Assembly (NCBI RefSeq): GCF_000426345.1
Contig: NZ_AUFE01000004.1
Coordinates: 1-64,000, forward strand
Length of the DNA: 64,000 bases
Source of the DNA: Cupriavidus phytohabitans
Lineage (GTDB): Bacteria > Pseudomonadota > Gammaproteobacteria > Burkholderiales > Burkholderiaceae
Direction: 5' to 3'
The notes under the pieces: model-generated
The model's database searches: none
Seen by the model: the letters and a program-made list of their open reading frames with translations, nothing else
What the model was told of the DNA's origin: nothing
Shown here: positions 35,643 through 44,363 of the stretch, piece after piece
Numbering within the stretch: position 1 is the first letter of the stretch
How the letters are laid out: every line of letters begins with the position of its first letter
Made by a program: the position numbers and the translations under genes

Positions 35643-36424
35643 ACGCCCCCCGACAAGTGAAGCGCATCGCGGTGCTGGTATCCGTTGGCCGTCATCCGGT
35701 CAGCGGCGCACCGCGCTACAGCCGCAACGACGCCGCCGCGCTGGAGCTCGGGCGCGGCCTGGCCGGCAAGCACGGCGCGCAGCTCGCCGTGCTGCACGCG
35801 GGCGATGCCGCCGATCCGGCACTCGCTGACTACCTGGCGCTCGGCGCAAGCGAGGTTGAGGTACTGCCGTGCGGGGCTGGCGACGACGGGGCGCGCGTGC
35901 TGGCCGCGCAACTGGAGCACTGCGACCTGGTGTTGACAGGCACCCGCGCGGAGGGCGCTTACGACACCGGCATGCTGCCGTACCGCCTCGCCGCGGTGCT
36001 TGGCCGGCCGCTGGTTGGCGCCGCCGTGGACGTCGACATCGAGGGCGGGCGCGTTGCCGTGCGGCAGTTCCTGCCCAAGGGCCTGCGCCGGCGCGTCGAT
36101 GCGGCGCTGCCCGCGGTGGTCGCGGTGCACCCGCTCGCCAACGCGCAGCCGCGCTATGCCCATGCGCGCCTGCGCGGCGGCGCCATCCGCACCGCGCCGG
36201 CCGCACGCTGCGCGGACAGCGATGCGGCGGCGTGGTCGCTCGGCGCCGTCGAGCGCAAGCCGGTCAAGCTGGCGGCCGCCGAAAAGCGCTCGGGCCACGC
36301 CCGCATGCTGTCGGCGACGACCACCGAGAGCCGCGGCGGGAACGTCGTAAACGGTGGGACTTCGGTCGAAAAAGCACAAGTCATCCTCGCGTATTTACGC
36401 GAGCATCAACTCATCGACTACTGA
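35639..36424 (+). CDS. etfB: Electron transfer flavoprotein beta subunit, cluster-specific
   Basis: 261 residues from ATG 35639. KRIAVLVSVGRHPVSGAPRYSRNDAAAL, the CDLVLTGTRAEGAYDTGMLPY core and the C-terminal AQVILAYLREHQLIDY are ETF-beta features. Forms the carrier that takes electrons from DgcAB. Start and stop overlap/spacing with etfA (4 bases) indicate one operon. A longer open frame upstream of 35639 lies inside etfA and is not coding. Confidence 0.93.
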   Translation: MNAPRQVKRIAVLVSVGRHPVSGAPRYSRNDAAALELGRGLAGKHGAQLAVLHAGDAADPALADYLALGASEVEVLPCGAGDDGARVLAAQLEHCDLVLTGTRAEGAYDTGMLPYRLAAVLGRPLVGAAVDVDIEGGRVAVRQFLPKGLRRRVDAALPAVVAVHPLANAQPRYAHARLRGGAIRTAPAARCADSDAAAWSLGAVERKPVKLAAAEKRSGHARMLSATTTESRGGNVVNGGTSVEKAQVILAYLREHQLIDY

Positions 36425-36477
36425 CATTGCCGGTCTGTCGGCAAACAACCAGGGACGCAGGGAATCCGGAGCAAACG

Positions 36478-37716
36478 ATGAACGTATCGGCAGACATTCG
36501 CGCGCTGGTGGAGCGGCGCAAGGCGGGCCACAGCCTCGAGGCGCCTTTTTACCTGAGCGAGGAAATCTTCGCGCTCGACATGGAGGCAATCTTCCGCCAG
36601 CACTGGATCCAGGTGGCGGTCGAGCCCGACGTGCCGGAGCCGGGAGACTACGTGACCGTCGAGCTTGGCCAGGACTCGATCCTGATCGTGCGCGACGACG
36701 ACATGCAGGTCCGCGCATACCACAACGTGTGCCGCCATCGCGGCGCACGGCTGTGCAACGAGGACAAGGGCACGGTTGGCAACATCGTGTGCCCATACCA
36801 CAGCTGGACCTACAACCTGAGTGGCGAGCTGATGTTCGCCGAGCACATGGGCGAGAAGTTCGACCGCTGCAAGCACAGCCTGAAGTCGGTACACGTGGAG
36901 AACCTTGCCGGGCTGATCTTTGTCTGCCTGGCCAAGGAGCCGCCGGACTTCGCGCCGATGCGCACTGCGATGGAACCGTACCTGCTGCCGCACGACCTGC
37001 CGAACACCAAGGTCGCCGCGCAGGTCGACATCATCGAACAGGGCAACTGGAAGCTCACGATGGAGAACAACCGCGAGTGCTACCACTGCGTGGCCAACCA
37101 TCCGGAGCTGACCATTTCGCTGTACGAGTACGGCTTCGGCTACCAGCGCTCGCCGGCCAACGCGGAGGGCATGGAAGCGTTCGAGCGCACCTGCGACACG
37201 CGCGCCGCGCAATGGGAAGCGATGAAGCTGCCATCGGCGGAAATCGAGCGGCTGCTGGAGACCACGGGTTTCCGCACGCAGCGCCTGCCGCTGGACCGCA
37301 GCGGCGAATCGCAGACGCTGGACGCGAAGGTGGCCTCGAAGAAACTGCTTGGGAACTTCGAGCAGGCAGACCTCGGCGGGCTTTCCTTCTGGACCCAGCC
37401 TAACTCGTGGCATCACTTCATGAGCGACCACATCGTGACGTTCTCGGTGATCCCGCTGTCGGCCGGCGAGACCCTGGTCCGCACCAAATGGCTGGTACAC
37501 AAGGATGCGCGCGAGGGCGTCGACTACGACGTGAAGAACCTGACCGCGGTCTGGAACGCGACCAATGACCAGGACCGCGCGCTGGTCGAGTACTCGCAGC
37601 GCGGCGCGGCGAGCAGCGCGTACGAGCCCGGCCCGTACTCGCCGTTCACCGAAGGCCTGGTCGAGAAATTCTCGGCATGGTATGTCCGCCGGCTCGCCGA
37701 GCAGATCGGCGCCTGA
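36478..37716 (+). CDS. gbcA: Glycine betaine monooxygenase, Rieske oxygenase subunit
   Basis: 412 residues from ATG 36478. Rieske centre Cys85, His87, Cys105, His108 (CRHRGARLC, IVCPYHSW). Mononuclear iron pocket ENNRECYHCVANHPEL with Glu200, His203 and His208. C-terminal catalytic domain with WHHFMSDHIVTFSVIPL. Demethylates glycine betaine to dimethylglycine with O2, releasing formaldehyde; electrons come from GbcB. In Pseudomonas gbcA and gbcB are divergent; here they are co-directional 21 bases apart. Confidence 0.96.
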   Translation: MNVSADIRALVERRKAGHSLEAPFYLSEEIFALDMEAIFRQHWIQVAVEPDVPEPGDYVTVELGQDSILIVRDDDMQVRAYHNVCRHRGARLCNEDKGTVGNIVCPYHSWTYNLSGELMFAEHMGEKFDRCKHSLKSVHVENLAGLIFVCLAKEPPDFAPMRTAMEPYLLPHDLPNTKVAAQVDIIEQGNWKLTMENNRECYHCVANHPELTISLYEYGFGYQRSPANAEGMEAFERTCDTRAAQWEAMKLPSAEIERLLETTGFRTQRLPLDRSGESQTLDAKVASKKLLGNFEQADLGGLSFWTQPNSWHHFMSDHIVTFSVIPLSAGETLVRTKWLVHKDAREGVDYDVKNLTAVWNATNDQDRALVEYSQRGAASSAYEPGPYSPFTEGLVEKFSAWYVRRLAEQIGA

Positions 37717-37737
37717 GCGCAAGGAGCGGAGGTTGAC

Positions 37738-38904
37738 ATGATGCGCGATGCGGTGCATTTCGAATCAGCGGACAGCCGGGTGACGCGCCCGGCGTTCTGG
37801 AACGCGCTTCCCGAGCGCTGGACGAGCGACGTGGAGGAAACGCTGGTGTGCTGCCACGTGCGGCAGGAAACGCACGACGTGAAGAGCTTCTTCTTCCGTT
37901 CGCCCCAGGGGCGCGCCTTTGTGTTCGAGCCGGGGCAGTTCATCACGCTGGAACTCGACATCGACGGCGAGACGATCAATCGCTGCTACACGATCTCGTC
38001 TTCGCCGGCGCAGCCGCACACGGTCTCGATCACGGTCAAGCGGGTGCCGGGTGGCAAGGTGTCGAACTGGCTGCACGACACGGTGACGCCGGGCATGCCG
38101 ATCCGCATGCTCGGGCCTGGCGGCGAGTTCACCTGCGCGCGGCACCCGGCGCACAAGTACCTGTTCCTGTCCGCGGGCTCGGGCATCACGCCGCTGATGT
38201 CGATGAGCCGTGCGCACCACGATCTCGCCGAGGACCGCGACATCGTCTTCCTGCACAGCGCGCGCACGCCGGACGACATCATCTTTGCCCGCGAGCTGGA
38301 CCTGATCGCGGCAAACCAGGCGAACTTCCGCACCGCGTTCGTTTGCGAGCGTGTCGGCGCGCGGACCAACTGGCCGGGCGTCACCGGATTCCTGTCGCTG
38401 CCGCTGCTGAAGCTGATCGCGCCGGATTTCATGGAGCGCGAGATCTTCACGTGCGGCCCGGCCCCCTACATGAAGGCGGTGCGCGAGCTGCTTGACGAAG
38501 CCGGCTTCGATCGCAGGCGCTACCACGAGGAGAGCTTCTCCTTCGAGACCTTGAACGCTGAGCCCGCCCCCGGCGAAGCGGCCGAGGCTGCCGGGGAGGG
38601 CAAGGGGGGCACACCAGCAGCCAACGGCCATGCCGACATGGCGCGGTTCAACATCAGCTTCGCCAGAAGCGCACGGGACATTGCCTGCGGCGCGGGGCAG
38701 AACGTGCTGGACGCGGCGCGCCAGTCGGGCGTGCGGCTGCCTGCGTCATGCACGCAGGGCATGTGCGGGACGTGCAAGGTCAAGCTGGTCAGCGGGCAGG
38801 TCGACATGAAGCACAACGGCGGCATCCGCCAGCGCGAGATCGACCAGGGCATGGTGCTGCTGTGCTGCAGCAAGCCGCTGTCGGACCTCGTGATCGACAA
38901 GTGA
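37738..38904 (+). CDS. gbcB: Glycine betaine monooxygenase reductase subunit
   Basis: 388 residues; ATG 37738 (or 37741) follows GGAGG closely. FAD part GQFITLELDIDGETINRCYTIS, NAD part FLSAGSGITPLMSMSRAHH and FTCGPAPYMKAV, and C-terminal 2Fe-2S ferredoxin domain LPASCTQGMCGTCKVKLVSG with a last Cys pair in LLCCSKPL. Supplies NADH electrons to GbcA. Ends 75 bases before the binding-protein gene. Confidence 0.95.
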   Translation: MMRDAVHFESADSRVTRPAFWNALPERWTSDVEETLVCCHVRQETHDVKSFFFRSPQGRAFVFEPGQFITLELDIDGETINRCYTISSSPAQPHTVSITVKRVPGGKVSNWLHDTVTPGMPIRMLGPGGEFTCARHPAHKYLFLSAGSGITPLMSMSRAHHDLAEDRDIVFLHSARTPDDIIFARELDLIAANQANFRTAFVCERVGARTNWPGVTGFLSLPLLKLIAPDFMEREIFTCGPAPYMKAVRELLDEAGFDRRRYHEESFSFETLNAEPAPGEAAEAAGEGKGGTPAANGHADMARFNISFARSARDIACGAGQNVLDAARQSGVRLPASCTQGMCGTCKVKLVSGQVDMKHNGGIRQREIDQGMVLLCCSKPLSDLVIDK

Positions 38905-38979
38905 GGCCTGGCACGCACAGCGGCCGACGGTTCGTATTCAGAAGGTGAGCGCCTCGGCGCCGATTAAAGGAGGGTAGAC

Positions 38980-39843
38980 ATGAAACTTCTCGGAAAACTA
39001 TTCTGCACTGGCGCTGCATCGGTCATGCTGACATGGAGCGCGCTCGCGCTCGGGGACACCAAGCCAACGTTGAAGATCGGCTACGTCGAGGGTTGGGATG
39101 ACAGCGTTGCCACCACCAACGTGGCCGCGCGCATCATCGAGAAGAAGCTGGGGTATCCGGTGCAGCTCGTGCCGGTGGCGGCGGGCGTGATGTGGCAGGG
39201 CGTCGCGCGCGGCGACCTCGACGCGACGCTGTCGGCATGGCTGCCGGTCACGCAGGGCGCCTACTGGGAGCAGTTCAAGACCAAGGTGGTCAACCTCGGG
39301 CCCAACTTTACCGAAGCGCGGATCGGCCTGATCGTTCCGGCTTCCGTCAGCGCGAAAAGCATCGACGAGCTCAACGCGCGGAAGGCCTCGTTCGAGGGCC
39401 GCATCGTCGGCATCGATGCCGGCGCCGGCGTGATGCGCAAGGCGTCCGAGGCGATCAAGAGCTATGGCCTGAGCTATTCGCTGATGCCCAGCTCGGGCAG
39501 CGCGATGACGGTCGAGCTGGCGCGCTCGATGAGCGCGAACAAGCCGGTGGTCGTGACCGGCTGGGCGCCTCACTGGATGTTCGCCAAGTGGAAGCTGCGC
39601 TTCCTCGACGATCCCAAGAAGGTGTTCGGGGAGTCCGAGCACGTCGACAACGTCGTGAACCCGGGCCTGGAGAACAAGGCGAAGCCGGTCGTGGCCTTCC
39701 TGAAGAAGTTCCAGTGGAAGCCGGGCGAGATCGATAGCGTGATGCTGGCGATCCAGAACGGCACTAAGCCGGATGCAGCCGCCGACGCCTGGATTGCCGC
39801 GCATGGGGACCGCGTCAGTGCGTGGCTCGAGAACACGCAGTAA
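38980..39843 (+). CDS. Glycine betaine ABC transporter substrate-binding protein (OpuAC/ProX type)
   Basis: 287 residues, AAAGGAGGG site before the ATG. Signal peptide MKLLGKLFCTGAASVMLTWS with cleavage around ALALG. The Trp-rich ligand box is present: YVEGWDDSVAT, VMWQGVARGDLDATLSAWLP, VTGWAPHWMFAKW, as in betaine-binding proteins where aromatic residues cage the trimethylammonium. Periplasmic partner of the ProV/ProW-like pair at 41227-43273, from which it is separated by purU on the other strand. Confidence 0.93.
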   Translation: MKLLGKLFCTGAASVMLTWSALALGDTKPTLKIGYVEGWDDSVATTNVAARIIEKKLGYPVQLVPVAAGVMWQGVARGDLDATLSAWLPVTQGAYWEQFKTKVVNLGPNFTEARIGLIVPASVSAKSIDELNARKASFEGRIVGIDAGAGVMRKASEAIKSYGLSYSLMPSSGSAMTVELARSMSANKPVVVTGWAPHWMFAKWKLRFLDDPKKVFGESEHVDNVVNPGLENKAKPVVAFLKKFQWKPGEIDSVMLAIQNGTKPDAAADAWIAAHGDRVSAWLENTQ

Positions 39844-39872
39844 ATCCGTCAAGCCACGACACTCGCAACAAC

Positions 39873-39911
39873 GCGGGCCACGATCGTTTTGCGATCGTGG
39901 CCCGCTTTCTT
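39873..39911. terminator. Bidirectional terminator between the binding-protein gene and purU
   Basis: Perfect 14-bp stem GCGGGCCACGATCG (39873-39886) with its complement (39892-39905), TTTTG loop, and TTTCTT on the right. It lies between convergent genes and probably ends both. Confidence 0.9.
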
Positions 39912-39915
39912 GCGC

Positions 39916-40788
39916 TTACTGGAATACCACCGTCCGGTCCCCGTTCAGGAACACCCGCCGCTCGATGAACGCCTTCACCGCGCGCGCCAGCGTGATGCAT
40001 TCCACGTCGCGGCCGACCGCAAGCAGCTGCTCCGGCCGGTACGAATGATCGACGCGCTCGACGGCCTGCTCGATGATCGGGCCTTCGTCGAGGTCGTCGG
40101 TGACGAAGTGGGCGGTCGCGCCGATCAGCTTGACGCCGCGCGCATGCGCCTGGTGATAGGGCCTGGCACCCTTGAAGCCAGGCAGGAATGAATGGTGGAT
40201 GTTGATCGCGCGGTTGGCCAGTTTCGCGCTGGTCGCGGCCGAGAGAACCTGCATGTAGCGGGCGAGGATCACCAGCTCCGCGCCGCTCGACTCGAGCAGG
40301 TCCAGCCAGCGCGCTTCCTGCTCGCCCTTGGTCTCGGGCGTGATCGGGAAGTGCCGGAACGGCAGGTCATGCTGGCGCGCCAGCGGCTCCAGGTCGGCAT
40401 GGTTCGAGGCGACCCCCACGATATCCATCTTCAGCTCGCCCATGCGCCAGCGGAACAGCAGGTCCGCCAGGCAATGCTCGAGCTTCGACACCATGATCAG
40501 CACCCGGGGACGGGCGTGCGCATCGTGGATGGCCCACTGCATGCCGTAGCCCTGCGCGATCGGCGTGAATTCCTGCCGCAGCCGGCCGACATCCAGCGCC
40601 CGCGCGTCCGTCGGGTGGAACACGCAACGCAGGAAGAAGCGGTTGCTCAGGTCGTCGTCGAAGACGGTCAGTTCGTCGATGTAGCAGCGATGGCGCTCGA
40701 GCAGCCCGACGGTGGCGGCGACCTGGCCGGGGGCGCTCGGGCACGACAGCGTCAGGATGTGCTGTTGTGAAGGAGACTGCGCGTTCAT
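39916..40788 (-). CDS. purU: Formyltetrahydrofolate deformylase
   Basis: 290 residues from ATG 40788 (MNAQSPSQQHILTLSCPS), with AGAGG upstream. N-terminal ACT domain (about 1-80), then the formyltransferase fold with INIHHSFLPGFKGARPYHQA (Asn-x-His) and TDDLDEGPIIEQ (catalytic Asp). Releases formate and THF from 10-formyl-THF, preventing one-carbon overload during sarcosine use. In Pseudomonas it belongs to the sox gene group. The promoter carries the same TTCTATC-TACT element as gcvT and sdaA. Confidence 0.94.
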   Translation of the reverse strand: MNAQSPSQQHILTLSCPSAPGQVAATVGLLERHRCYIDELTVFDDDLSNRFFLRCVFHPTDARALDVGRLRQEFTPIAQGYGMQWAIHDAHARPRVLIMVSKLEHCLADLLFRWRMGELKMDIVGVASNHADLEPLARQHDLPFRHFPITPETKGEQEARWLDLLESSGAELVILARYMQVLSAATSAKLANRAINIHHSFLPGFKGARPYHQAHARGVKLIGATAHFVTDDLDEGPIIEQAVERVDHSYRPEQLLAVGRDVECITLARAVKAFIERRVFLNGDRTVVFQ

Positions 40789-40845
40789 GCGATTCCTCTC
40801 TGGGTTGACTGGCCGCGGACGCCTCGTGCGCGCACATGCCATGCG

Positions 40846-40905
40846 CCAAGTAGATCAGGCCATGCGGGCACCGGATAGAACCGAAGCGCCGCGTGGCTGG
40901 TATCG
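40846..40905 (-). promoter_or_regulatory. Shared promoter element, copy in front of purU
   Basis: On the minus strand TTCTATC (40880-40874) is followed by TCTACTTGG starting 26 bases later (40854), the same spacing as before gcvT and sdaA. The upstream GCGGCGCTTCGG corresponds to GCCGCTTTCG in the gcvT copy. It lies about 60 bases before the purU start. Confidence 0.55.
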
Positions 40906-41226
40906 ACGCGCCACGCCGCACGTAGCGCCGTCCCGCCCATGTCGGATGGTTGGCGCCGTTTGTGGACAGTCGCCGTCAAATTCGCCTTGCCGGATTGCCG
41001 TTGTCGCATTTGCGCAAGCACTTGTCGGAATTAGTCGGCAGGGGAGGGCGTTTCTTGGCAACCATGTAGGGAATCGCGCAACGCAGGTTGCAAAGCGACG
41101 ACAAGGTTTGCTCAGGCATTCCAGGGAGGAAGGTAGTAACGCGCCGCCAGCGCTTCCCGGACGAGTGGAGAAAGCGTTGGCATGCCATATGACGAGTGAG
41201 TCCCCGCAGGGCCAGGAGAGGTTTCG
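40906..41226. other. Region upstream of proV-like gene
   Basis: 321 bases. Apart from the purU promoter element at the left, there is a run of TTGCGCAA-like and TGCCGG repeats around 40990-41040 but no convincing operator or promoter. The proV-like gene has only a modest GGAGAGG site. Confidence 0.4.
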
Positions 41227-42384
41227 ATGGATAGTCCAAAGGTCGTGGTCGAAGGTCTGTGCAAGGTATTTGGCAGCAATCCCAAGCAGGCACTCGACAT
41301 GCTCGCCGCCGGTTCGACGAAGGATGAGGTATTCCGGCGCACCGGCCACGTGGTCGGTGTGCACAACGTGTCGTTCGACGTCAGGGAAGGCGAAATATTC
41401 GTGCTGATGGGCCTGTCGGGATCCGGCAAGTCGACGCTGATCCGCCTCGTGAACCGGCTGGTCGAACCGACCGCCGGCAAGGTGCTGATCGGCGGGCGCG
41501 ATGTGGCAGCCGTGAGCCGCGGCGAGCTGATCGCGCTGCGCCGCAAGGACATGAGCATGGTGTTCCAGTCGTTCGCGCTGATGCCGCAGCGCACCGTGCT
41601 GTCCAATGCCGCATTCGGCCTGGAGGTGGCTGGGGTCGGCAGGAAGGAGCGCGAGCGCCGCGCCATGGAAGTGCTGGAGCAGGTCGGCCTGGCCACGTTC
41701 GCGCAGAAGCTGCCGCGCGAGCTGTCGGGCGGCATGCAGCAGCGCGTGGGCCTGGCGCGCGCGCTGGCGGTCAATCCGTCGCTGATGATCATGGACGAGG
41801 CGTTCTCGGCCCTCGATCCGCTCAAGCGCAAGGAGATGCAGAATGTGCTGCTGCAGCTGCAGAAGGAGCACCGCCGCACCATCATGTTCGTATCGCATGA
41901 CCTGGAGGAGGCGCTGCGCATCGGCAGCCGGATCGCGATCATGGAGGGCGGCCGGCTCGTCCAGGTCGGCACGCCGCAGGAGATCATTGCCAACCCTGCC
42001 GACAACTACGTGCGTACGTTCTTCGACGGCATCGATACGAGCCGCTACCTGACCGCCGGCGACCTGATGCAGACCAACGCCGTGCCGACGCTGTCGAAAC
42101 TCGACGCGGCCAACGTCGCCGCGACGCTGAACGGCGGCGAAGACTATGCCTTCGTGCTCGATGCGCAGCGCAAGCTCCGCGGCTTCGTCACGCGCGACGC
42201 CACGCAGGGCGTGCGGCCGGTGGAAAGCATCCGGCGCAACGCTTCGCTCGACCATGTCGTCGAGCGCGTGGTCGCGAACCCGAATGCGCTGCCGGTCGTC
42301 GACGACGACGGCTGCTATTGCGGCTCGGTCAGCCGCGCCGTCATCCTGAAAGCCATCACGCGCTCGCGAGGTAACCATGTCTGA
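41227..42384 (+). CDS. proV: Glycine betaine/proline ABC transporter ATP-binding protein (ProV-like)
   Basis: 385 residues, GGAGAGG before ATG 41227. Walker A GLSGSGKSTLIRL, Q-loop VFQSFALMPQR, signature LSGGMQQRVGLARAL, Walker B SLMIMDEAFSALDP, H-loop FVSHD. The last 100 residues form a CBS-like pair that in OpuA senses ionic strength. N-terminal LCKVFGSNPKQALDMLAAG is typical of ProV. Powers uptake through the permease that overlaps its end by 8 bases. Confidence 0.93.
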   Translation: MDSPKVVVEGLCKVFGSNPKQALDMLAAGSTKDEVFRRTGHVVGVHNVSFDVREGEIFVLMGLSGSGKSTLIRLVNRLVEPTAGKVLIGGRDVAAVSRGELIALRRKDMSMVFQSFALMPQRTVLSNAAFGLEVAGVGRKERERRAMEVLEQVGLATFAQKLPRELSGGMQQRVGLARALAVNPSLMIMDEAFSALDPLKRKEMQNVLLQLQKEHRRTIMFVSHDLEEALRIGSRIAIMEGGRLVQVGTPQEIIANPADNYVRTFFDGIDTSRYLTAGDLMQTNAVPTLSKLDAANVAATLNGGEDYAFVLDAQRKLRGFVTRDATQGVRPVESIRRNASLDHVVERVVANPNALPVVDDDGCYCGSVSRAVILKAITRSRGNHV

Positions 42385-43273
42385 ACTCCTGCCCCTCGGC
42401 CGCTGGGTCGACCAATCCGTCCATTACCTCCTCGATCACGACGCGGCGACGTTCGACGCCATCGGCCGCGCCATCGGGGGCCTCGCTGAACTGATCGAGC
42501 GCGGGCTGCAAGCCGTGCCGATGTGGCTGATGATGGCGATCTTCATCGGCATCGGGCTGTGGCGCGTAGGCTGGCGCTTCGCGGTCTTCACCGCCGCGTC
42601 GCTGTTCGTGATCTTCGCAACCGGCTTCTGGGACCAGACCATCCTCACGCTGGGCCTTACGCTGTCCTCGACCGTCATCAGCCTGCTGCTCGGCGTTCCG
42701 CTCGGCATCTGGGCGGCAAGGAGCAGGGTGGTGGCGGCCACCGTCCGTCCGGTGCTCGACCTGATGCAGACCATGCCCGCGTTCGTCTACCTGATACCCG
42801 CGGCGATGCTCTTCGGCCTGGGCCGCGTGCCGGGCATCCTTGCCACGGTGATCTTCGCCATGCCGCCAGCGGTCCGGCTGACCTGCCTTGGCATCCGCCA
42901 GGTGAACATGGAGATCGTCGAAGCCGGCCACGCCTTCGGCTGTACGCCGTGGCAACTGTTGTACAAGGTGCAGTTCCCGAATGCGCTGCCCTCGATCATG
43001 CAGGGGGTGAACCAGACGATCATGATGGCGCTGTCGATGGTGATCATCGCGTCGATGGTGGGCGCCGGCGGCCTGGGCAACGAGGTGCTGGCGAGCATCC
43101 AGCGCCTGGATATCGGCCTGGGCTTTGAAAGCGGCCTGTCGGTCGTGCTGCTGGCAATCATCCTGGACCGCATCACCGAAAGCTTTGGCCGCGCGCCGGG
43201 GTCCGTGAAGGCACCACTGTTCTCGGGACTCAGGCAATTGTTCAGCACCAAGGCAAGCACGGCGCAAGCCTGA
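42377..43273 (+). CDS. proW: Glycine betaine/proline ABC transporter permease (ProW-like)
   Basis: 298 residues with six to seven hydrophobic segments. The coupling loop EAGHAFGCTPWQLLYKVQFPNALPSIMQG with the EAA motif is characteristic, along with MQTMPAFVYLIPAAMLFGLG. N-terminal WVDQSVHYLLDHDAATFDAIG resembles ProW. Overlaps the ATPase gene by 8 bases and is followed 12 bases later by the AraC regulator, so the transporter and a regulator form one unit. Confidence 0.93.
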   Translation: MSELLPLGRWVDQSVHYLLDHDAATFDAIGRAIGGLAELIERGLQAVPMWLMMAIFIGIGLWRVGWRFAVFTAASLFVIFATGFWDQTILTLGLTLSSTVISLLLGVPLGIWAARSRVVAATVRPVLDLMQTMPAFVYLIPAAMLFGLGRVPGILATVIFAMPPAVRLTCLGIRQVNMEIVEAGHAFGCTPWQLLYKVQFPNALPSIMQGVNQTIMMALSMVIIASMVGAGGLGNEVLASIQRLDIGLGFESGLSVVLLAIILDRITESFGRAPGSVKAPLFSGLRQLFSTKASTAQA

Positions 43274-43285
43274 TCCCGACCAGCC

Positions 43286-44299
43286 ATGCACGACGAGATC
43301 GATGAGGTAACTGTTGCGGCCGTGCCAGCTGGTAGCGCTTCACCTCCGATGTCGGCGCTCGCACATTTCGGCTTTCTGACCTTGCCGGACTTCTCGATGA
43401 TTGCGTTCTCGAGCGCGGTCGAGGTGCTGCGCATGGCAAACTATCTCGGGCGCGCCGACCACTACAGCTGGTCGATCTATTCAACCAACGGCGCGCCGGC
43501 GTATGCCAGCAACGGCATCGCAGTGCGTCCGACCCGCGCCCTCGATGCCTCGGCTTTGCCGGACGTGATGATCGTCTGCGGAGGCATTGACATCCGCGAC
43601 GCCGTCGACGACGGCACGCGCACGATGCTTGCCGGACTCGCCGGGCGGGGCATGCCGCTCGGCGGGATCTGCACAGGCGCCTATGCCTTGATGTCCAGCA
43701 AGCTGCTGGACGGCTACCGCTGCGCCGTGCATTGGGAAAACCGGTCCACGCTCCACGAAGAGTTTCCGCTGGTGCAGTTCGCGGACGAACTGTTTGTCGT
43801 CGATGGCGACCGGCTTACCTGCACGGGTGGCACGGCGCCGATCGACATGATGCTCTATCTGGTCGGGCTGCGCTTCGGCCAGAAGCTTGCCACGCAGGTA
43901 TCCGAGCAGTTCATCCTCGAACGCATACGTAGTGCGACCGATTCCCAGCCGATTCCGGTCTATGCGCGCGTTGGCCTGTCGCGGGCGGAGTTGATCGAGG
44001 TGGTCCGGCTGATGGAGGCGAATATCGAGGAGCCGCTGTCGCTTGACGAACTCGCGCGGCTGGTGCGGCTGTCGCAGCGGCATCTGCAGCGAATGTTCAA
44101 GTTCTATCTGAACGTGTCGCCGACCCACTACTACCTCACCCTGCGCCTGAAGCGCGCGCGCGAGATGCTGCGCACCAGCAACGCCTCGATTGCCAGTGTG
44201 ACGACGGCCTGCGGGTTCCAGTCGCCATGTCATTTCAGCAAGGCGTACCGCGCGCAGTTTGGGCATGCCCCCAGCCATGAACGGCGGCAGTCGGGATAA
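43286..44299 (+). CDS. GbdR-type AraC regulator with GATase1 sensor domain
   Basis: 337 residues. GATase1 sensor (LAHFGFLTLPDFSMIAFSSA, EVLRMANYLGRADHYSWSIY, GGICTGAYALMSSKLLDGY, TCTGGTAPIDMMLYLVGL) then AraC HTH (LDELARLVRLSQRHLQRMF, SVTTACGFQSPCHFSKAYR). Strongly like the regulator at 25958. Its genetic coupling to the ProVW-like transporter makes it the better GbdR (betaine/dimethylglycine sensor) candidate, which is inference. Paralogous third member at 14625. Confidence 0.87.
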   Translation: MHDEIDEVTVAAVPAGSASPPMSALAHFGFLTLPDFSMIAFSSAVEVLRMANYLGRADHYSWSIYSTNGAPAYASNGIAVRPTRALDASALPDVMIVCGGIDIRDAVDDGTRTMLAGLAGRGMPLGGICTGAYALMSSKLLDGYRCAVHWENRSTLHEEFPLVQFADELFVVDGDRLTCTGGTAPIDMMLYLVGLRFGQKLATQVSEQFILERIRSATDSQPIPVYARVGLSRAELIEVVRLMEANIEEPLSLDELARLVRLSQRHLQRMFKFYLNVSPTHYYLTLRLKRAREMLRTSNASIASVTTACGFQSPCHFSKAYRAQFGHAPSHERRQSG

Positions 44300-44363
44300 C
44301 AACGCCCGGCGTGATGCGGATGATCAAGTGCTGCTTCAGGCATGCTGTCATGGGTGATGGCGG

